Shown here: piece after piece, positions 24,341 through 32,463 of the stretch
Position numbering within the stretch: the stretch's first letter is position 1
Layout: the number at the start of each line of letters is the position of its first letter
Origin: Dehalococcoidia bacterium
Lineage (GTDB): Bacteria; Chloroflexota; Dehalococcoidia; Lucifugimonadales; Australimonadaceae
Reading direction: 5' to 3'
NCBI GenBank assembly: GCA_022820645.1
Contig: JAJEFD010000019.1
Span: 128,279 to 192,278, forward strand
DNA length: 64,000 nucleotides
Program-made: the position numbers and the translations under genes
The notes under the pieces: generated by a model
The model's database searches: none
Told to the model about the DNA's origin: nothing
What the model saw: the letters and a program-made list of their open reading frames with translations, nothing else

Positions 24341-26125
24341 ATGGTAGAAGACCGCACCATCGCCGCAGACCCCAGTTGGAGCGAGCACGACGCCGACGAG
24401 TGGGCGGACGCTATCACGACCGCGATGAAGCTCGGTGGCGTGGAGCACTTCTTCTTCGTCTCCGGCTCAGAGATCGGCTTCTACCAGGAGGCTGTCGCGC
24501 GCGCCGCCTCCAAGGGCTGGCCCGCGCCGCGCCTGCTCACGGTGACGCACGAAGGCTCGGCGCTGAACGCCGCGCTCGGCAGCGCGATGGTGCGCGAGCA
24601 ACCGGCCGCGACTGCGGCGCACGTGGACGTGGGCACGTTCAACTACGGCGCGGGGCTGCACACGGCGTGGCGCGGCGGCTACCCGGTGCTCATCACGGCG
24701 GGAGCGGGGCCGCGCGCCTATCCGGGCTCGATGCGCGGCGCGCGCTCCAACAGCGTGCAGTGGGTGCAGGAGCCGCGCGACCAGGGCGAGATCGTGCGGC
24801 AGTACACGAAGATCGACCACCGGCTCGACCACACGGACAACCCCGGCCTCATCGTCAGCCGCCTGCTGCAGGTGGCGATGAGCGAGCCGCGCGGGCCGGT
24901 GTACATGACGGTGCCGCAGGAAGCGGCGATGCTGCCGCTGCCGGGCAAGACGCGGTTCCCGACCCGCGACGAACTCGGCGTCGCTCGCCCCGTCTGGCCG
25001 GACCCGTCGGACGCGAAGCGCGTCGCGGAGTGGCTGGTGAAGGCGGAGAACCCGGTCGTCATCCTGGGGCAGTCAGGCCGCAACAGCGCGTCGGTCGAGC
25101 CGCTCGTCCGGCTCGCGGAGCTGCTCGCGCTGCCGATGACGGACTCGGAGCGCACGATGACGATGAACTTCCCCACGACGCACCCGCTCTCCGGTACCGG
25201 GCCGACCGCGGCGCAGGCTGACGTGGTGGTCGTCATCGAGACGCCTGTGCCGTACATGCCTGCGAACGCGCCGCGCCCCGGCACGAAGATCGTGTGGGTG
25301 GACCCGGACCCGGTGCAATCGCGGTACAAGACGATGGAGTTCCACGCCGACGTGTGGCTGCCGGTGCTGGCCGGGCCGTTCGCGGAGGCGGTGTACGAGC
25401 AGGCTGCGGCGATGCTGTCGAAGGCGGACATGGGACGCATCGAGGAGCGGCGCGAGCGGCTGGCGCAGCGCAAGCAGGAGATACGGAAGCAGGACGAGGA
25501 CGCCGCGATGCGGGTGGCGACGCGCGACCCCATCAGCCCGCGGTGGGTCGGCTACCAGATCGGGCAGGTGCTCGAGGAGCAGGCGATCGTGCTGGACGAC
25601 ACGCTGAGTTCGACCGCCGCGTTCCGTCCGTACCACGGGCGCCACCAGCCGGGATCGTACTTCAAGAGCGGCGGCAGCGCGGGCGGCTGGGGGACCGGCG
25701 CGGCGTTCGGCGCGAAGACGGCGGCGCCCGACCGGGACGTGGTGCTCGTGACCGGCGACGGCTATTTCATGTTCGGCAGCCCGCTCGCGGCGCTCTGGTC
25801 GTCGGGGCACTACAAGACGCCGTTCCTGACGGTGGTGTTCGTCAACAAGTCGTACAGCACGGGAACGGCGGGCGTGGACAACGCGTACCCGGCAGGCTAC
25901 GCGGCATCGGCGGGCTACGAGGGCGGGCTGTTCGACCCGCCGCCGGACTTCGCGAAGCTCGCGGAAGTGGCGAACGGCTACGGCGAGTCGGTGACGGACC
26001 CCGCGGAGGTCGGCCCTGCGCTCAAGCGCGGCCTGACCGAAGTGCGGAACGGCTCGCCCGCGGTCATCGCCGTGCAACTGCCGACGCTGCCGGACGAGTT
26101 GCACAAGCTGGGCGGGACGCGGTAG
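24341..26125 (+). CDS. thiamine-pyrophosphate-dependent enzyme (acetolactate synthase-like)
   Basis: A 594-residue TPP enzyme with the usual three domains. The N-terminal PYR domain carries the catalytic glutamate in VTHEGSALNAALG (~residue 68). A central Rossmann-like domain contains NPVVILGQSGRNSASVEPL. The C-terminal PP domain has the Mg-TPP motif GDGYFMFGSPLAAL ... VVFVNKSYST. It is related to acetolactate synthase, benzoylformate decarboxylase and similar enzymes, but the substrate is not fixed by the sequence. Start ATG 24341 has GGAGG 8 bases upstream. A hairpin follows directly after its stop. Confidence 0.87.
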   Translation: MVEDRTIAADPSWSEHDADEWADAITTAMKLGGVEHFFFVSGSEIGFYQEAVARAASKGWPAPRLLTVTHEGSALNAALGSAMVREQPAATAAHVDVGTFNYGAGLHTAWRGGYPVLITAGAGPRAYPGSMRGARSNSVQWVQEPRDQGEIVRQYTKIDHRLDHTDNPGLIVSRLLQVAMSEPRGPVYMTVPQEAAMLPLPGKTRFPTRDELGVARPVWPDPSDAKRVAEWLVKAENPVVILGQSGRNSASVEPLVRLAELLALPMTDSERTMTMNFPTTHPLSGTGPTAAQADVVVVIETPVPYMPANAPRPGTKIVWVDPDPVQSRYKTMEFHADVWLPVLAGPFAEAVYEQAAAMLSKADMGRIEERRERLAQRKQEIRKQDEDAAMRVATRDPISPRWVGYQIGQVLEEQAIVLDDTLSSTAAFRPYHGRHQPGSYFKSGGSAGGWGTGAAFGAKTAAPDRDVVLVTGDGYFMFGSPLAALWSSGHYKTPFLTVVFVNKSYSTGTAGVDNAYPAGYAASAGYEGGLFDPPPDFAKLAEVANGYGESVTDPAEVGPALKRGLTEVRNGSPAVIAVQLPTLPDELHKLGGTR

Positions 26126-26154
26126 GGGAGGGGCCAGACAACCCAGCCCCTCCC
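26126..26154 (+). terminator. hairpin directly after the TPP-enzyme stop
   Basis: GGGAGGGGC and GCCCCTCCC form a perfect 9-bp stem with an 11-base loop, starting at the base after the TAG stop. There is no T run, so it may act as a transcript-end stabiliser or a factor-assisted terminator. Confidence 0.45.
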
Positions 26155-26160
26155 GGAGGG

Positions 26161-26194
26161 CCCTCACCCTAACCCTCTCCCTCAGGAGAGGGGA
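26161..26194. repeat. CCCTCTCCC-family palindrome, copy 2
   Basis: CCCTCACCCTAACCCTCTCC is followed by CTCAGGAGAGGGGA. It lies between the convergent TPP-enzyme and LLM genes. It is the closest relative of the copy at 37711. Confidence 0.7.
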
Positions 26195-26199
26195 CCAGG

Positions 26200-27069
26200 C
26201 TAGAGGCTCAGCCCCATGAGGGGCAGGACCTCGGTTGCGAGGCGGCGGGCCTGGCGCTCGTGGTCGTAGAGGGGGTTGAGGGCGATGAGGCCGAGGCCGG
26301 TTTCGGCGATCGCCATCAGGCCCTCGGCGCACTGCTCGGGCGTGCCGTAGACGCTGACGCGCTCGGCGCGCTGTCCGCTGCCGGAGTGCATCGTGAACCA
26401 GGGCTGCATCCGACGCAGCGCCGTCTCCGGGTCGTCCTCCACACCGATGAACACGCGCTTTGACGTGGTGAACGTTGCGGGGTCGCGTCTGTGGGCTTCC
26501 AAGTGGGCGCGCATCGCTTCCTGCTCGTCGCGGAAGCGTGCCGTGGACGTTGCGCCCGCGCCCATCCAGCCGTCGCCCAGCCGTGCGGCGCGGTCGAGCG
26601 CGGCGGGGGCGTGGCCGCCGAACCAGAGCGGGATGCGCTCCTGGACGGGCGTGGGGCTGATGAAGGCGTCGTCCAACTGCCAGAAGCGGCCTTCGAAGGT
26701 GACGCGCTCGCCGGTCCAGAGTCGCTGCATCAGCACCAGCCCCTCCTCGAAGCGGGACGCCTTGCCCGCCGCCGGAGCGCCGAACGCCTCGGAGAAGGGC
26801 GCGCCGGTGGCGTTGCCCATGCCGACCCCGGCGATGAGCCGTCCGTTCGAGAGGCGGTCGAGGGTCGCGAGGCTCTTGGCGAGGTTGATGGGGTTGCGCA
26901 GGACGCTGATGAGGACGGAGCTCCCGAGGAGCGCCTTATCCGTGAGGGCGGCGGCGTAGGAGAGCAGCGGGATGGGGGCGAGGTCGTTCTGGGCGTTGAT
27001 GGCCTGCTCGACCACCCAGCAGCTGTGGTAGCCCAGCTCCTCGACAGCCGCGAAGAAGGGCGGCAGCAC
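26200..27069 (-). CDS. LLM-class flavin-dependent oxidoreductase (start uncertain)
   Basis: At least 289 residues of a luciferase-like (LLM) TIM-barrel enzyme, usually using FMN or coenzyme F420. Family landmarks are LSNGRLIAGVGMGN (~residues 70-83), a central PLWFGGHAPAALDRAARLGDGWMG (~150-170) and the C-terminal GTPEQCAEGLMAIAETGLGLI. The first canonical start is GTG 27069, but the reading frame stays open upstream. There it encodes NPDLRFGIAIPQRFPGEIDV, which is the conserved first beta-strand of the family. No ATG, GTG or TTG lies in frame there, although an AGGAG box is present at about 27146. The real start may therefore be a rare codon near 27138. It follows a lipoprotein gene on the same strand. 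Confidence 0.8.
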   Translation of the reverse strand: MLPPFFAAVEELGYHSCWVVEQAINAQNDLAPIPLLSYAAALTDKALLGSSVLISVLRNPINLAKSLATLDRLSNGRLIAGVGMGNATGAPFSEAFGAPAAGKASRFEEGLVLMQRLWTGERVTFEGRFWQLDDAFISPTPVQERIPLWFGGHAPAALDRAARLGDGWMGAGATSTARFRDEQEAMRAHLEAHRRDPATFTTSKRVFIGVEDDPETALRRMQPWFTMHSGSGQRAERVSVYGTPEQCAEGLMAIAETGLGLIALNPLYDHERQARRLATEVLPLMGLSL

Positions 27070-27152
27070 GGCGACGTCGATCTCGCCGGGGAACCGCTGG
27101 GGTATGGCGATGCCGAAGCGCAGGTCCGGATTGATGATGACGTGCTCTCCTG

Positions 27153-27857
27153 TTATCCGGCGTCTGTATGGAGTGCAGGTGAAGGCGTTGGGAGAGTGGG
27201 TCTGGTGATGATATTCGGTTCGCCGACACCTGAGAGCACTCCGAGCCAGGTGGATGTAAACTCGCCTAGAGTGAAATCGATCTGATGCTGCTTGATCTGA
27301 CCTGCAGGTGTGATCCAGAACTCCTCGACAAGCCCATCAGCCCCCGCGTCGGCTCCGGCTTCATACCTGATGTGCCTGACCTCTGCGCTATCAAGCGTGG
27401 TACTCCCCAGGTCAGTGTAGGCAGCGCCTTGGGATTCAGGTGCATCGATATATGCGCAGATCTCTCGGGCAGGCGAGAATTCGCTGACTTCCTGCCATGT
27501 ACCGAACGATTCATTATCCATCTGGGTACGCAGATAAATCGCACCTCCGACGCCTATCATTTCTGCTGTTTCCGAGTACATCGCTGGGGGGTATCCAGGT
27601 AGTGTCGGGAAAGGCGATATCACGGCGTGGTATTCGCTGTTATCATTGACGCTCATATCCCACGTGCTAACGGTTTCTGCTCCATCAGGGCTTGTGAAGG
27701 ACACAGTGTACGTAACATCGTAGGGAACTTCGCCTCGCACAGCGGCGCAGGCATCTTGGAGTACAGATTGAATGCTGCTCGTTTCAGGTGAAGAGCAGCC
27801 GCCGAAAGCAGCAGTGAGTGCCCCTAGCGCCAGAATGAACGGCGCATAGTCTCTCAT
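27153..27857 (-). CDS. lipoprotein of unknown function
   Basis: A 234-residue protein with an N-terminal signal and lipobox (LTAAFGGCSS; cysteine ~21). After the signal the protein is beta-rich with many Thr and Ser residues, reminiscent of LolA/LppX-like lipid- or hydrophobe-binding folds, but no motif proves it. Base composition is visibly more AT-rich than the flanking aconitase and LLM genes, which may indicate foreign origin. Its stop lies about 15 bases before the open region preceding the LLM gene, and the aconitase stop is 5 bases upstream of its start. Confidence 0.75.
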   Translation of the reverse strand: MRDYAPFILALGALTAAFGGCSSPETSSIQSVLQDACAAVRGEVPYDVTYTVSFTSPDGAETVSTWDMSVNDNSEYHAVISPFPTLPGYPPAMYSETAEMIGVGGAIYLRTQMDNESFGTWQEVSEFSPAREICAYIDAPESQGAAYTDLGSTTLDSAEVRHIRYEAGADAGADGLVEEFWITPAGQIKQHQIDFTLGEFTSTWLGVLSGVGEPNIITRPTLPTPSPALHTDAG

Positions 27858-27861
27858 CCGC

Positions 27862-30132
27862 CTACTTCCCCAGGATGTTGAGCGCGGCGCCGGCGCGGAA
27901 CCACTCGAGTTGCTCGCCGCTCATGGTGTGCGTGAGCTCGATCTCCTCGTCGCCGCCCTCGAAGTGGTGGATGACGGCGCGGACGGGCTTGCCGGGCGCG
28001 ATCTCGTCCAGGCCGGTGATGCTGATGGTGTCGGCCTCGAAGATCTTGTCGTAGTCGTCCGGGTCGGCGAAGGTGAGGGGGAGGATGCCCTGCTTCTTGA
28101 GGTTGGTCTCGTGGATACGGGCGAAGCTGCGGACGATGACGGCCCTGGCGCCAAGGAGGCGGGGCGACATCGCGGCGTGCTCGCGGGAGCTGCCCTCGCC
28201 GTAGTTGAAGTCGCCGACGGCGACCCAGCCGAGTCCGTGCTCCTTGTAGTAGCGGGCGACCTGCGGGAAGGGGGCGCGCTCGCCGGTGACCTGGTTGAGC
28301 CCCTCGCCGCGCTCGTCGGTGAAGGCGTTGACCGCGCCGAGGAAGGCGTTATCGCTCAGCCGCTCCAGGTGGCCGCGGAAGCGCAGCCACGGGCCTGCAG
28401 GGGAGATGTGGTCGGTCGTGCACTTGCCCTTGGCCTTCACGAGCACCTGCACGCGCTCGAAGTCGTTGCCGTCCCAGCGCGGGAAGGGCGAGAGCACCTG
28501 CAGGCGTGTCGACGTCGGGTCGACGTTCACGACGATGCCGCTGCCGTCATCGGCGGGAGGCTCGTAGCCGAAGCCGCGGCCCGCGAAGCCGTCCTCCGGC
28601 ACCTCGGGCGCCTCGCCGGGCGGGTCGAGCTTGAACGGCTGGCCGTCCGCGCCGGTGAGCGTGTCGGTCATCGGGTTGAACGAGAGGCGGCCTGCGAGGG
28701 CGAACGCGGTCACGATCTCCGGGCTCGCGATGAAGTTCATCGTGGAAGGGTTGGCGTCGTTGCGGGCAGGGAAGTTGCGGTTGAACGACGTGACGATGGA
28801 GTTGACGTCGCCGGGGTTGATGGTGGGTCGCTTCCACTGGCCGATGCAGGGGCCGCAGGCGTTGGCCATGACGCTGGCGCCGACGGACTCGAGCGCGGCC
28901 ATCTGTCCGTCGCGCTGGATCGTGGCGTTGACGGCCTCCGAGCCGGGGGTGACGAGGAAGTCGACCGCCACCCCGACGCCGTGCTCGGCGGCCTGCCGGG
29001 CGACGTTGGCAGCGCGGGAGACGTCCTCGTAGGAGGAGTTGGTGCAGGAGCCGATGAGGGTGGCCGAGAGCCGGTCCGGGTAGTTCTCCTTGATGACGGC
29101 GTCCGCGAGTTCGGAGATGGGGCGCGCGAGGTCAGGCGTGTGCGGGCCGACGACGTGCGGTTCCAGCGTGTCGAGGTCAATCTCGATGACGCGGTCGAAG
29201 TACTTCTCGGGCTCGGCCTCGACCTCGGCGTCGGCGGCGAGCAGGTGCGCGTACCTGTCGGCGAGTCCAGCGAGCTCGGGCCGGCCGGTCGCGCGGAGGT
29301 AGGCGGCGGCGTGGCCGTCGTAGGGGAAGATGGAGGTTGTCGCGCCGAGTTCGGCGCCCATGTTGCAGATGGTGGCCTTGCCGGTCGCGCTCATGGAGTT
29401 GACGCCGGGGCCGAAGTATTCGACGACGGCGTTGGTGCCGCCCGAGACGGTGAGGATGCCGGCGAGCTTGAGGATGACGTCCTTGGGAGCGGTCCAGCCG
29501 CTCATGGAGCCGGTGAGCTTCACGCCGATGAGGCGCGGGTAGAGCACCTCCCACGGGAAGCCGGCCATCACGTCGACCGCATCTGCGCCACCGACGCCGG
29601 AGGCGAACGCGCCGAGCCCGCCCGCGTTGGGCGTGTGAGAGTCGGTGCCGATGATCATGAGGCCGGGGAAGGCGTAGTTCTCCAGGATGACCTGGTGGAT
29701 GATGCCGGAGCCGGGCCCCCAGAAGCCGAGGCCGTACTTGGCGGCGGAGGAGCGGAGGAAGTCGTAGACCTCGCGGCTCTCGGACTTGGCGAGGTTGGTG
29801 TCGGCGAGGGCGCCCTCGAACGCGGTGATGAGGTGGTCGCAGTGGACGGTGGTCGGGACTGCGGTGGTGGGCTTGCCCGCCTGCATGAACTGGAGGATGG
29901 CCATCTGGCCGGTGACATCCTGCAGTCCGACGCGGTCGGGGCGGAGGTTGAGGTAGCTCTCGCCGGGGAGGAGGTCGGCGTCGCCGGGGTCGTCGAGGTG
30001 TCCGAGCAGGACTTTCTCTGCGTAGGTGAGCGGTCGTCCGAGGCGGTCGCGCACGGTCCGGAGCCGCTGCTCCATCTTCTCGTATGCCTCCTCGACGAAT
30101 GCCGGGGTCGAATCAACAAGGGGTGCGGCCAT
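27862..30132 (-). CDS. acn: aconitate hydratase (mitochondrial-type)
   Basis: A 756-residue TCA-cycle enzyme that interconverts citrate and isocitrate. The [4Fe-4S] cluster cysteines are in GSCTNSSYEDVSRAA (~residue 364) and NACGPCIGQWKRP (~430). IGTDSHTPNAGGLGAFASGV (~160) and the C-terminal swivel-domain GEGSSREHAAMSPRLLGA (~645) are further signatures. The length and these sequences resemble the mitochondrial aconitase group rather than AcnA (~890) or AcnB. It lies downstream of hisA with an 81-base gap that holds a possible -10 box. Confidence 0.95.
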   Translation of the reverse strand: MAAPLVDSTPAFVEEAYEKMEQRLRTVRDRLGRPLTYAEKVLLGHLDDPGDADLLPGESYLNLRPDRVGLQDVTGQMAILQFMQAGKPTTAVPTTVHCDHLITAFEGALADTNLAKSESREVYDFLRSSAAKYGLGFWGPGSGIIHQVILENYAFPGLMIIGTDSHTPNAGGLGAFASGVGGADAVDVMAGFPWEVLYPRLIGVKLTGSMSGWTAPKDVILKLAGILTVSGGTNAVVEYFGPGVNSMSATGKATICNMGAELGATTSIFPYDGHAAAYLRATGRPELAGLADRYAHLLAADAEVEAEPEKYFDRVIEIDLDTLEPHVVGPHTPDLARPISELADAVIKENYPDRLSATLIGSCTNSSYEDVSRAANVARQAAEHGVGVAVDFLVTPGSEAVNATIQRDGQMAALESVGASVMANACGPCIGQWKRPTINPGDVNSIVTSFNRNFPARNDANPSTMNFIASPEIVTAFALAGRLSFNPMTDTLTGADGQPFKLDPPGEAPEVPEDGFAGRGFGYEPPADDGSGIVVNVDPTSTRLQVLSPFPRWDGNDFERVQVLVKAKGKCTTDHISPAGPWLRFRGHLERLSDNAFLGAVNAFTDERGEGLNQVTGERAPFPQVARYYKEHGLGWVAVGDFNYGEGSSREHAAMSPRLLGARAVIVRSFARIHETNLKKQGILPLTFADPDDYDKIFEADTISITGLDEIAPGKPVRAVIHHFEGGDEEIELTHTMSGEQLEWFRAGAALNILGK

Positions 30133-30174
30133 GTGCAGTCATCCTCCGCGATATGTGATGTGCGTAACGGCTAG

Positions 30175-30180
30175 ATTATC
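30175..30180 (-). promoter_or_regulatory. possible -10 box of the aconitase gene
   Basis: On the minus strand this reads GATAAT, one base from the TATAAT consensus, 43 bases before the aconitase ATG. A matching -35 hexamer is not evident, so support is limited to the -10 and its position in the hisA-acn gap. Confidence 0.3.
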
Positions 30181-30213
30181 ACGCCTCGGTCAGGAGCGGG
30201 GGAGGGTAAGAGG

Positions 30214-30942
30214 CTAGCCCAGTTCTGCGACGGCTGCTGCGAGGTCGAGCGTGCCGAGGTAGATGGCGGCGCCGATGATGGCGCCCTCCGCCCCGATGTC
30301 GGCGAGGGTGCGCAGGTGGTCTATCTCGGCGATGCCGCCGGAGGCGATGATGCGTGCGCCGCCCGCGGCTTCCGCCCGCTCCACCATGTCGCCGACCGCC
30401 GCGAAGTTCGGGGAGGTGAGGGTGCCGTCGCGGGTGATGTCGGTGTAGATGAAGCGCCGCACGCCCATGTCCGCCATGCGGTTGAGCAGGTCGGGCGCGG
30501 GGATAGCGCCGCTCTCCGTCCACCCCGCAACTGAGGCGATGCCTTCCCGGGCGTCGATGCCGACGATGACGCGCTCCGCTCCGTGCGCAGCGAGCGCCTG
30601 CTCGATGAGCTCGGGCTCCTCAACGGCGGCGGTGCCGAGCACGACCCTGTCGACGCCGTCGGCGATGGCCTCGGCGATGACGTCCGCCGAGCGGAGGCCG
30701 CCGCCGAGCTCGATGGGGATGCCGACCGCCGCGGCGACGGCGCGCACCTCGGCTGCCTGCGTGCGCCGTCCCTCTCTCGCGCCGTCCAGGTCCACGACGT
30801 GGATGCGGGGCGCACCGTCAGCCTCGAAGCCGCGGGCCACGCCGACGGGGTCGTCGCCGAACGTGGTCTGGCGGTCGTAGTTGCCCTGCAGGAGGCGCAC
30901 GACGGCTCCGCCGCGCAGGTCTATGGCGGGGATGATCTCCAT
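30214..30942 (-). CDS. hisA: HisA, phosphoribosylformimino-AICAR-P isomerase
   Basis: A 242-residue (beta/alpha)8 enzyme of histidine synthesis, catalysing the Amadori rearrangement of ProFAR. The first catalytic aspartate is in IPAIDLRGG (~residue 8), and the second in FIYTDITRDGTL (~169). The twin phosphate-binding motifs ELGGGLRS (~78-84) and IASGGIAEIDHL (~200) are present. It starts 4 bases after the hisH stop, and the two are likely co-translated. No other his genes are in the window. Confidence 0.95.
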   Translation of the reverse strand: MEIIPAIDLRGGAVVRLLQGNYDRQTTFGDDPVGVARGFEADGAPRIHVVDLDGAREGRRTQAAEVRAVAAAVGIPIELGGGLRSADVIAEAIADGVDRVVLGTAAVEEPELIEQALAAHGAERVIVGIDAREGIASVAGWTESGAIPAPDLLNRMADMGVRRFIYTDITRDGTLTSPNFAAVGDMVERAEAAGGARIIASGGIAEIDHLRTLADIGAEGAIIGAAIYLGTLDLAAAVAELG

Positions 30943-30946
30943 GGCG

Positions 30947-31567
30947 TCAGGCTTGCTCCCGCACGAGGCGCTTCACGAAGTTGTCGTAGAGCATGAGGCC
31001 CGGCGCGCCGCTCTTCTCCGGGTGGAACTGGGTGGCGACGACGTTGTCCCGAGCGATGAAGCTGGTGAAGTTGACGCCGTAGGTGGTCTCGCCCGCTGTC
31101 CAGGAGGGGTCATCCGGCGCGGCGTAGTAGGAGTGGACGAAGTAGAAGTAGCTCGACTCCGGCACGCCGTCGAAGAGCGGGTGAGGCTGCCTGAGGGCGA
31201 CGGAGTTCCAGCCCATGTGCGGCACCTTCAGCCCCGGCTCGAAGCGCCTGACGTGACCCGGCACAATGCCGAGGGCGGGAGTGTCGCCTTCCTCGGAGTG
31301 GTCGAGGAGGAGCTGCAGGCCGAGGCAGACGCCGAAGAACGGCCTGCCGTCTGCTATCCAGTCGCGGATGGGGTCGGCCATGCCGTGGGCGTTGAGCGCG
31401 GCGACAGCCTGCGGCGACGCGCCCTGTCCGGGGAAGACGACTGCCGAGGCAGAGTCGAGTTCGCCGGGGGAGGAGACGAAGCGCGCGGGGTAGCCGAGGC
31501 GCTCGAACGCCTTCTGGACGCTCCGGAGGTTGCCCGCGCCGTAGTCTATGATCGCGATGGGGCCCAC
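30947..31567 (-). CDS. hisH: HisH, glutaminase subunit of imidazole glycerol phosphate synthase
   Basis: A 206-residue class I glutamine amidotransferase that supplies ammonia to HisF. The catalytic triad is visible: Cys in FFGVCLGLQLLL (~residue 80) and His-Glu in ATQFHPEKSG (~180). N-terminal IDYGAGNLRSVQKAFERLG is characteristic of HisH. It is transcribed ahead of hisA. Its partner hisF is not in the window. Confidence 0.95.
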   Translation of the reverse strand: MGPIAIIDYGAGNLRSVQKAFERLGYPARFVSSPGELDSASAVVFPGQGASPQAVAALNAHGMADPIRDWIADGRPFFGVCLGLQLLLDHSEEGDTPALGIVPGHVRRFEPGLKVPHMGWNSVALRQPHPLFDGVPESSYFYFVHSYYAAPDDPSWTAGETTYGVNFTSFIARDNVVATQFHPEKSGAPGLMLYDNFVKRLVREQA

Positions 31568-31590
31568 GGAGAGATTCTAGCAGGGGTTGG

Positions 31591-32229
31591 TCAGAGCACC
31601 TTGTAGGCGAAGACGTAGTACCAGATGTCGGGCTCGCCGTTGGGCATGGGCTGGAAGGGGTCCGTCTGTTCCACGAGCTCCCACTTGCCCGCCTCCGCCA
31701 GCGCGTTCTGCTTCACGTCGAAGCCGCCCTCGGTGTAGTAGTCCGTGCGGATGGAGAAGACGATGCAGCCGCCGGGCTTCGTGACGCGGACGAGCTCGTC
31801 GAGCGACTCCGCCGGGGCGTGGCCGAAGGTGAACGTGCCGACGCAAGTGGTGGAATCGAAGAAGTCGCTCTCGAAGGAGAGCGGCTTGCCGAGCTCGCCG
31901 ACGACGAGTTCCTCGTAGACGAACTTCTCGTTGGCGGTCATCAACATGCCGGGAGAGAGGTCGAGCGCGGTGATGCGCTTGAAACCGAGCCGCGCCAGCT
32001 CCTGGCCGACCATGCCGGTGCCTGCGCCCGCGTCAAGCAGTTTGGACTCGGGGTCAGAGATGTACTTGGCGAGCGTTTCCGCCGCCGTGCGCGGGCCGAT
32101 GAAGCCGAGCGATTCGAGGTCGGCGTCGTAGTCGGTTGCCCAGCCGTCGTACTCGGTGGTCAGTTCGTCGTAGTCCTTCGAGTCGTAGACCCGCTGGATG
32201 CGTTCGGTGCGCGCCTTGTCGGACGTCAT
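31591..32229 (-). CDS. class I SAM-dependent methyltransferase
   Basis: A 212-residue methyltransferase with motif I LLDAGAGTGMVGQELARLG (~65-83), the acidic ITALDLSPGMLMTANEKF (~90-105) and post-motif TTCVGTFTFGHAPAE (~130-145). The N-terminal RVYDSKDYDELTTEYDGWA resembles small-molecule methyltransferases of the Methyltransf_11/25 group. Start ATG has a GGAGGCATTGCC box. Substrate unknown; it lies just upstream of hisH on the same strand with a 23-base gap, possibly in one transcript. Confidence 0.85.
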   Translation of the reverse strand: MTSDKARTERIQRVYDSKDYDELTTEYDGWATDYDADLESLGFIGPRTAAETLAKYISDPESKLLDAGAGTGMVGQELARLGFKRITALDLSPGMLMTANEKFVYEELVVGELGKPLSFESDFFDSTTCVGTFTFGHAPAESLDELVRVTKPGGCIVFSIRTDYYTEGGFDVKQNALAEAGKWELVEQTDPFQPMPNGEPDIWYYVFAYKVL

Positions 32230-32318
32230 GGCAATGCCTCCGTGTCGAGTGGTGCGTTCGCCAGACTACCACGGATGGGGAGGAGGATGCCGTTGTGATT
32301 CCCGTGACCTGCGGTCAC

Positions 32319-32349
32319 TCTGGATTCCAGCTTCCGCCGGAATGACGGG
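32319..32349. repeat. dispersed GTCATTCC-type repeat, copy 2
   Basis: TCTGGATTCCAGCTTCCGCC is followed by GGAATGACGGG. Read on the minus strand it is the GTCATTCCGGCGGAAGCTGG repeat and corresponds to 20203-20232. Confidence 0.65.
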
Positions 32350-32365
32350 GGCTGCGCCCCCAAGG

Positions 32366-32398
32366 GCCCTCACCTCTCCCTCAGGGAGAGGTGAGGGC
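32366..32398. repeat. CCCTCTCCC-family palindrome, copy 3 (perfect)
   Basis: GCCCTCACCTCTCCCT and AGGGAGAGGTGAGGGC form a perfect 16-bp inverted repeat around a single C. It is the most regular copy in the window. It could also end transcription of the leftward MFS gene or of converging transcripts. Confidence 0.8.
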
Positions 32399-32408
32399 AG
32401 GCCTCCCT

Positions 32409-32450
32409 GAGAGATTCCTCGACTACGCCTGCGGCTCCGCTCGGAATGAC
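32409..32450 (+). repeat. dispersed CGACTACGCC-type repeat, copy 2
   Basis: GAGAGATTCCTCGACTACGC then CTGCGGCTCCGCTCGGAATGAC. It matches 20614-20657 in the same orientation. Here it directly follows the palindrome, so three repeat types are clustered in the gap 32230-32463. Confidence 0.7.
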
Positions 32451-32463
32451 AACTTCGGTGGGG

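Noticed and set aside
27910-30174. 754-codon frame antisense to aconitase
   Set aside because: It mirrors the aconitase codons in a GC-rich genome, is extremely rich in Val, Gly and Glu, and shows no protein-like pattern.
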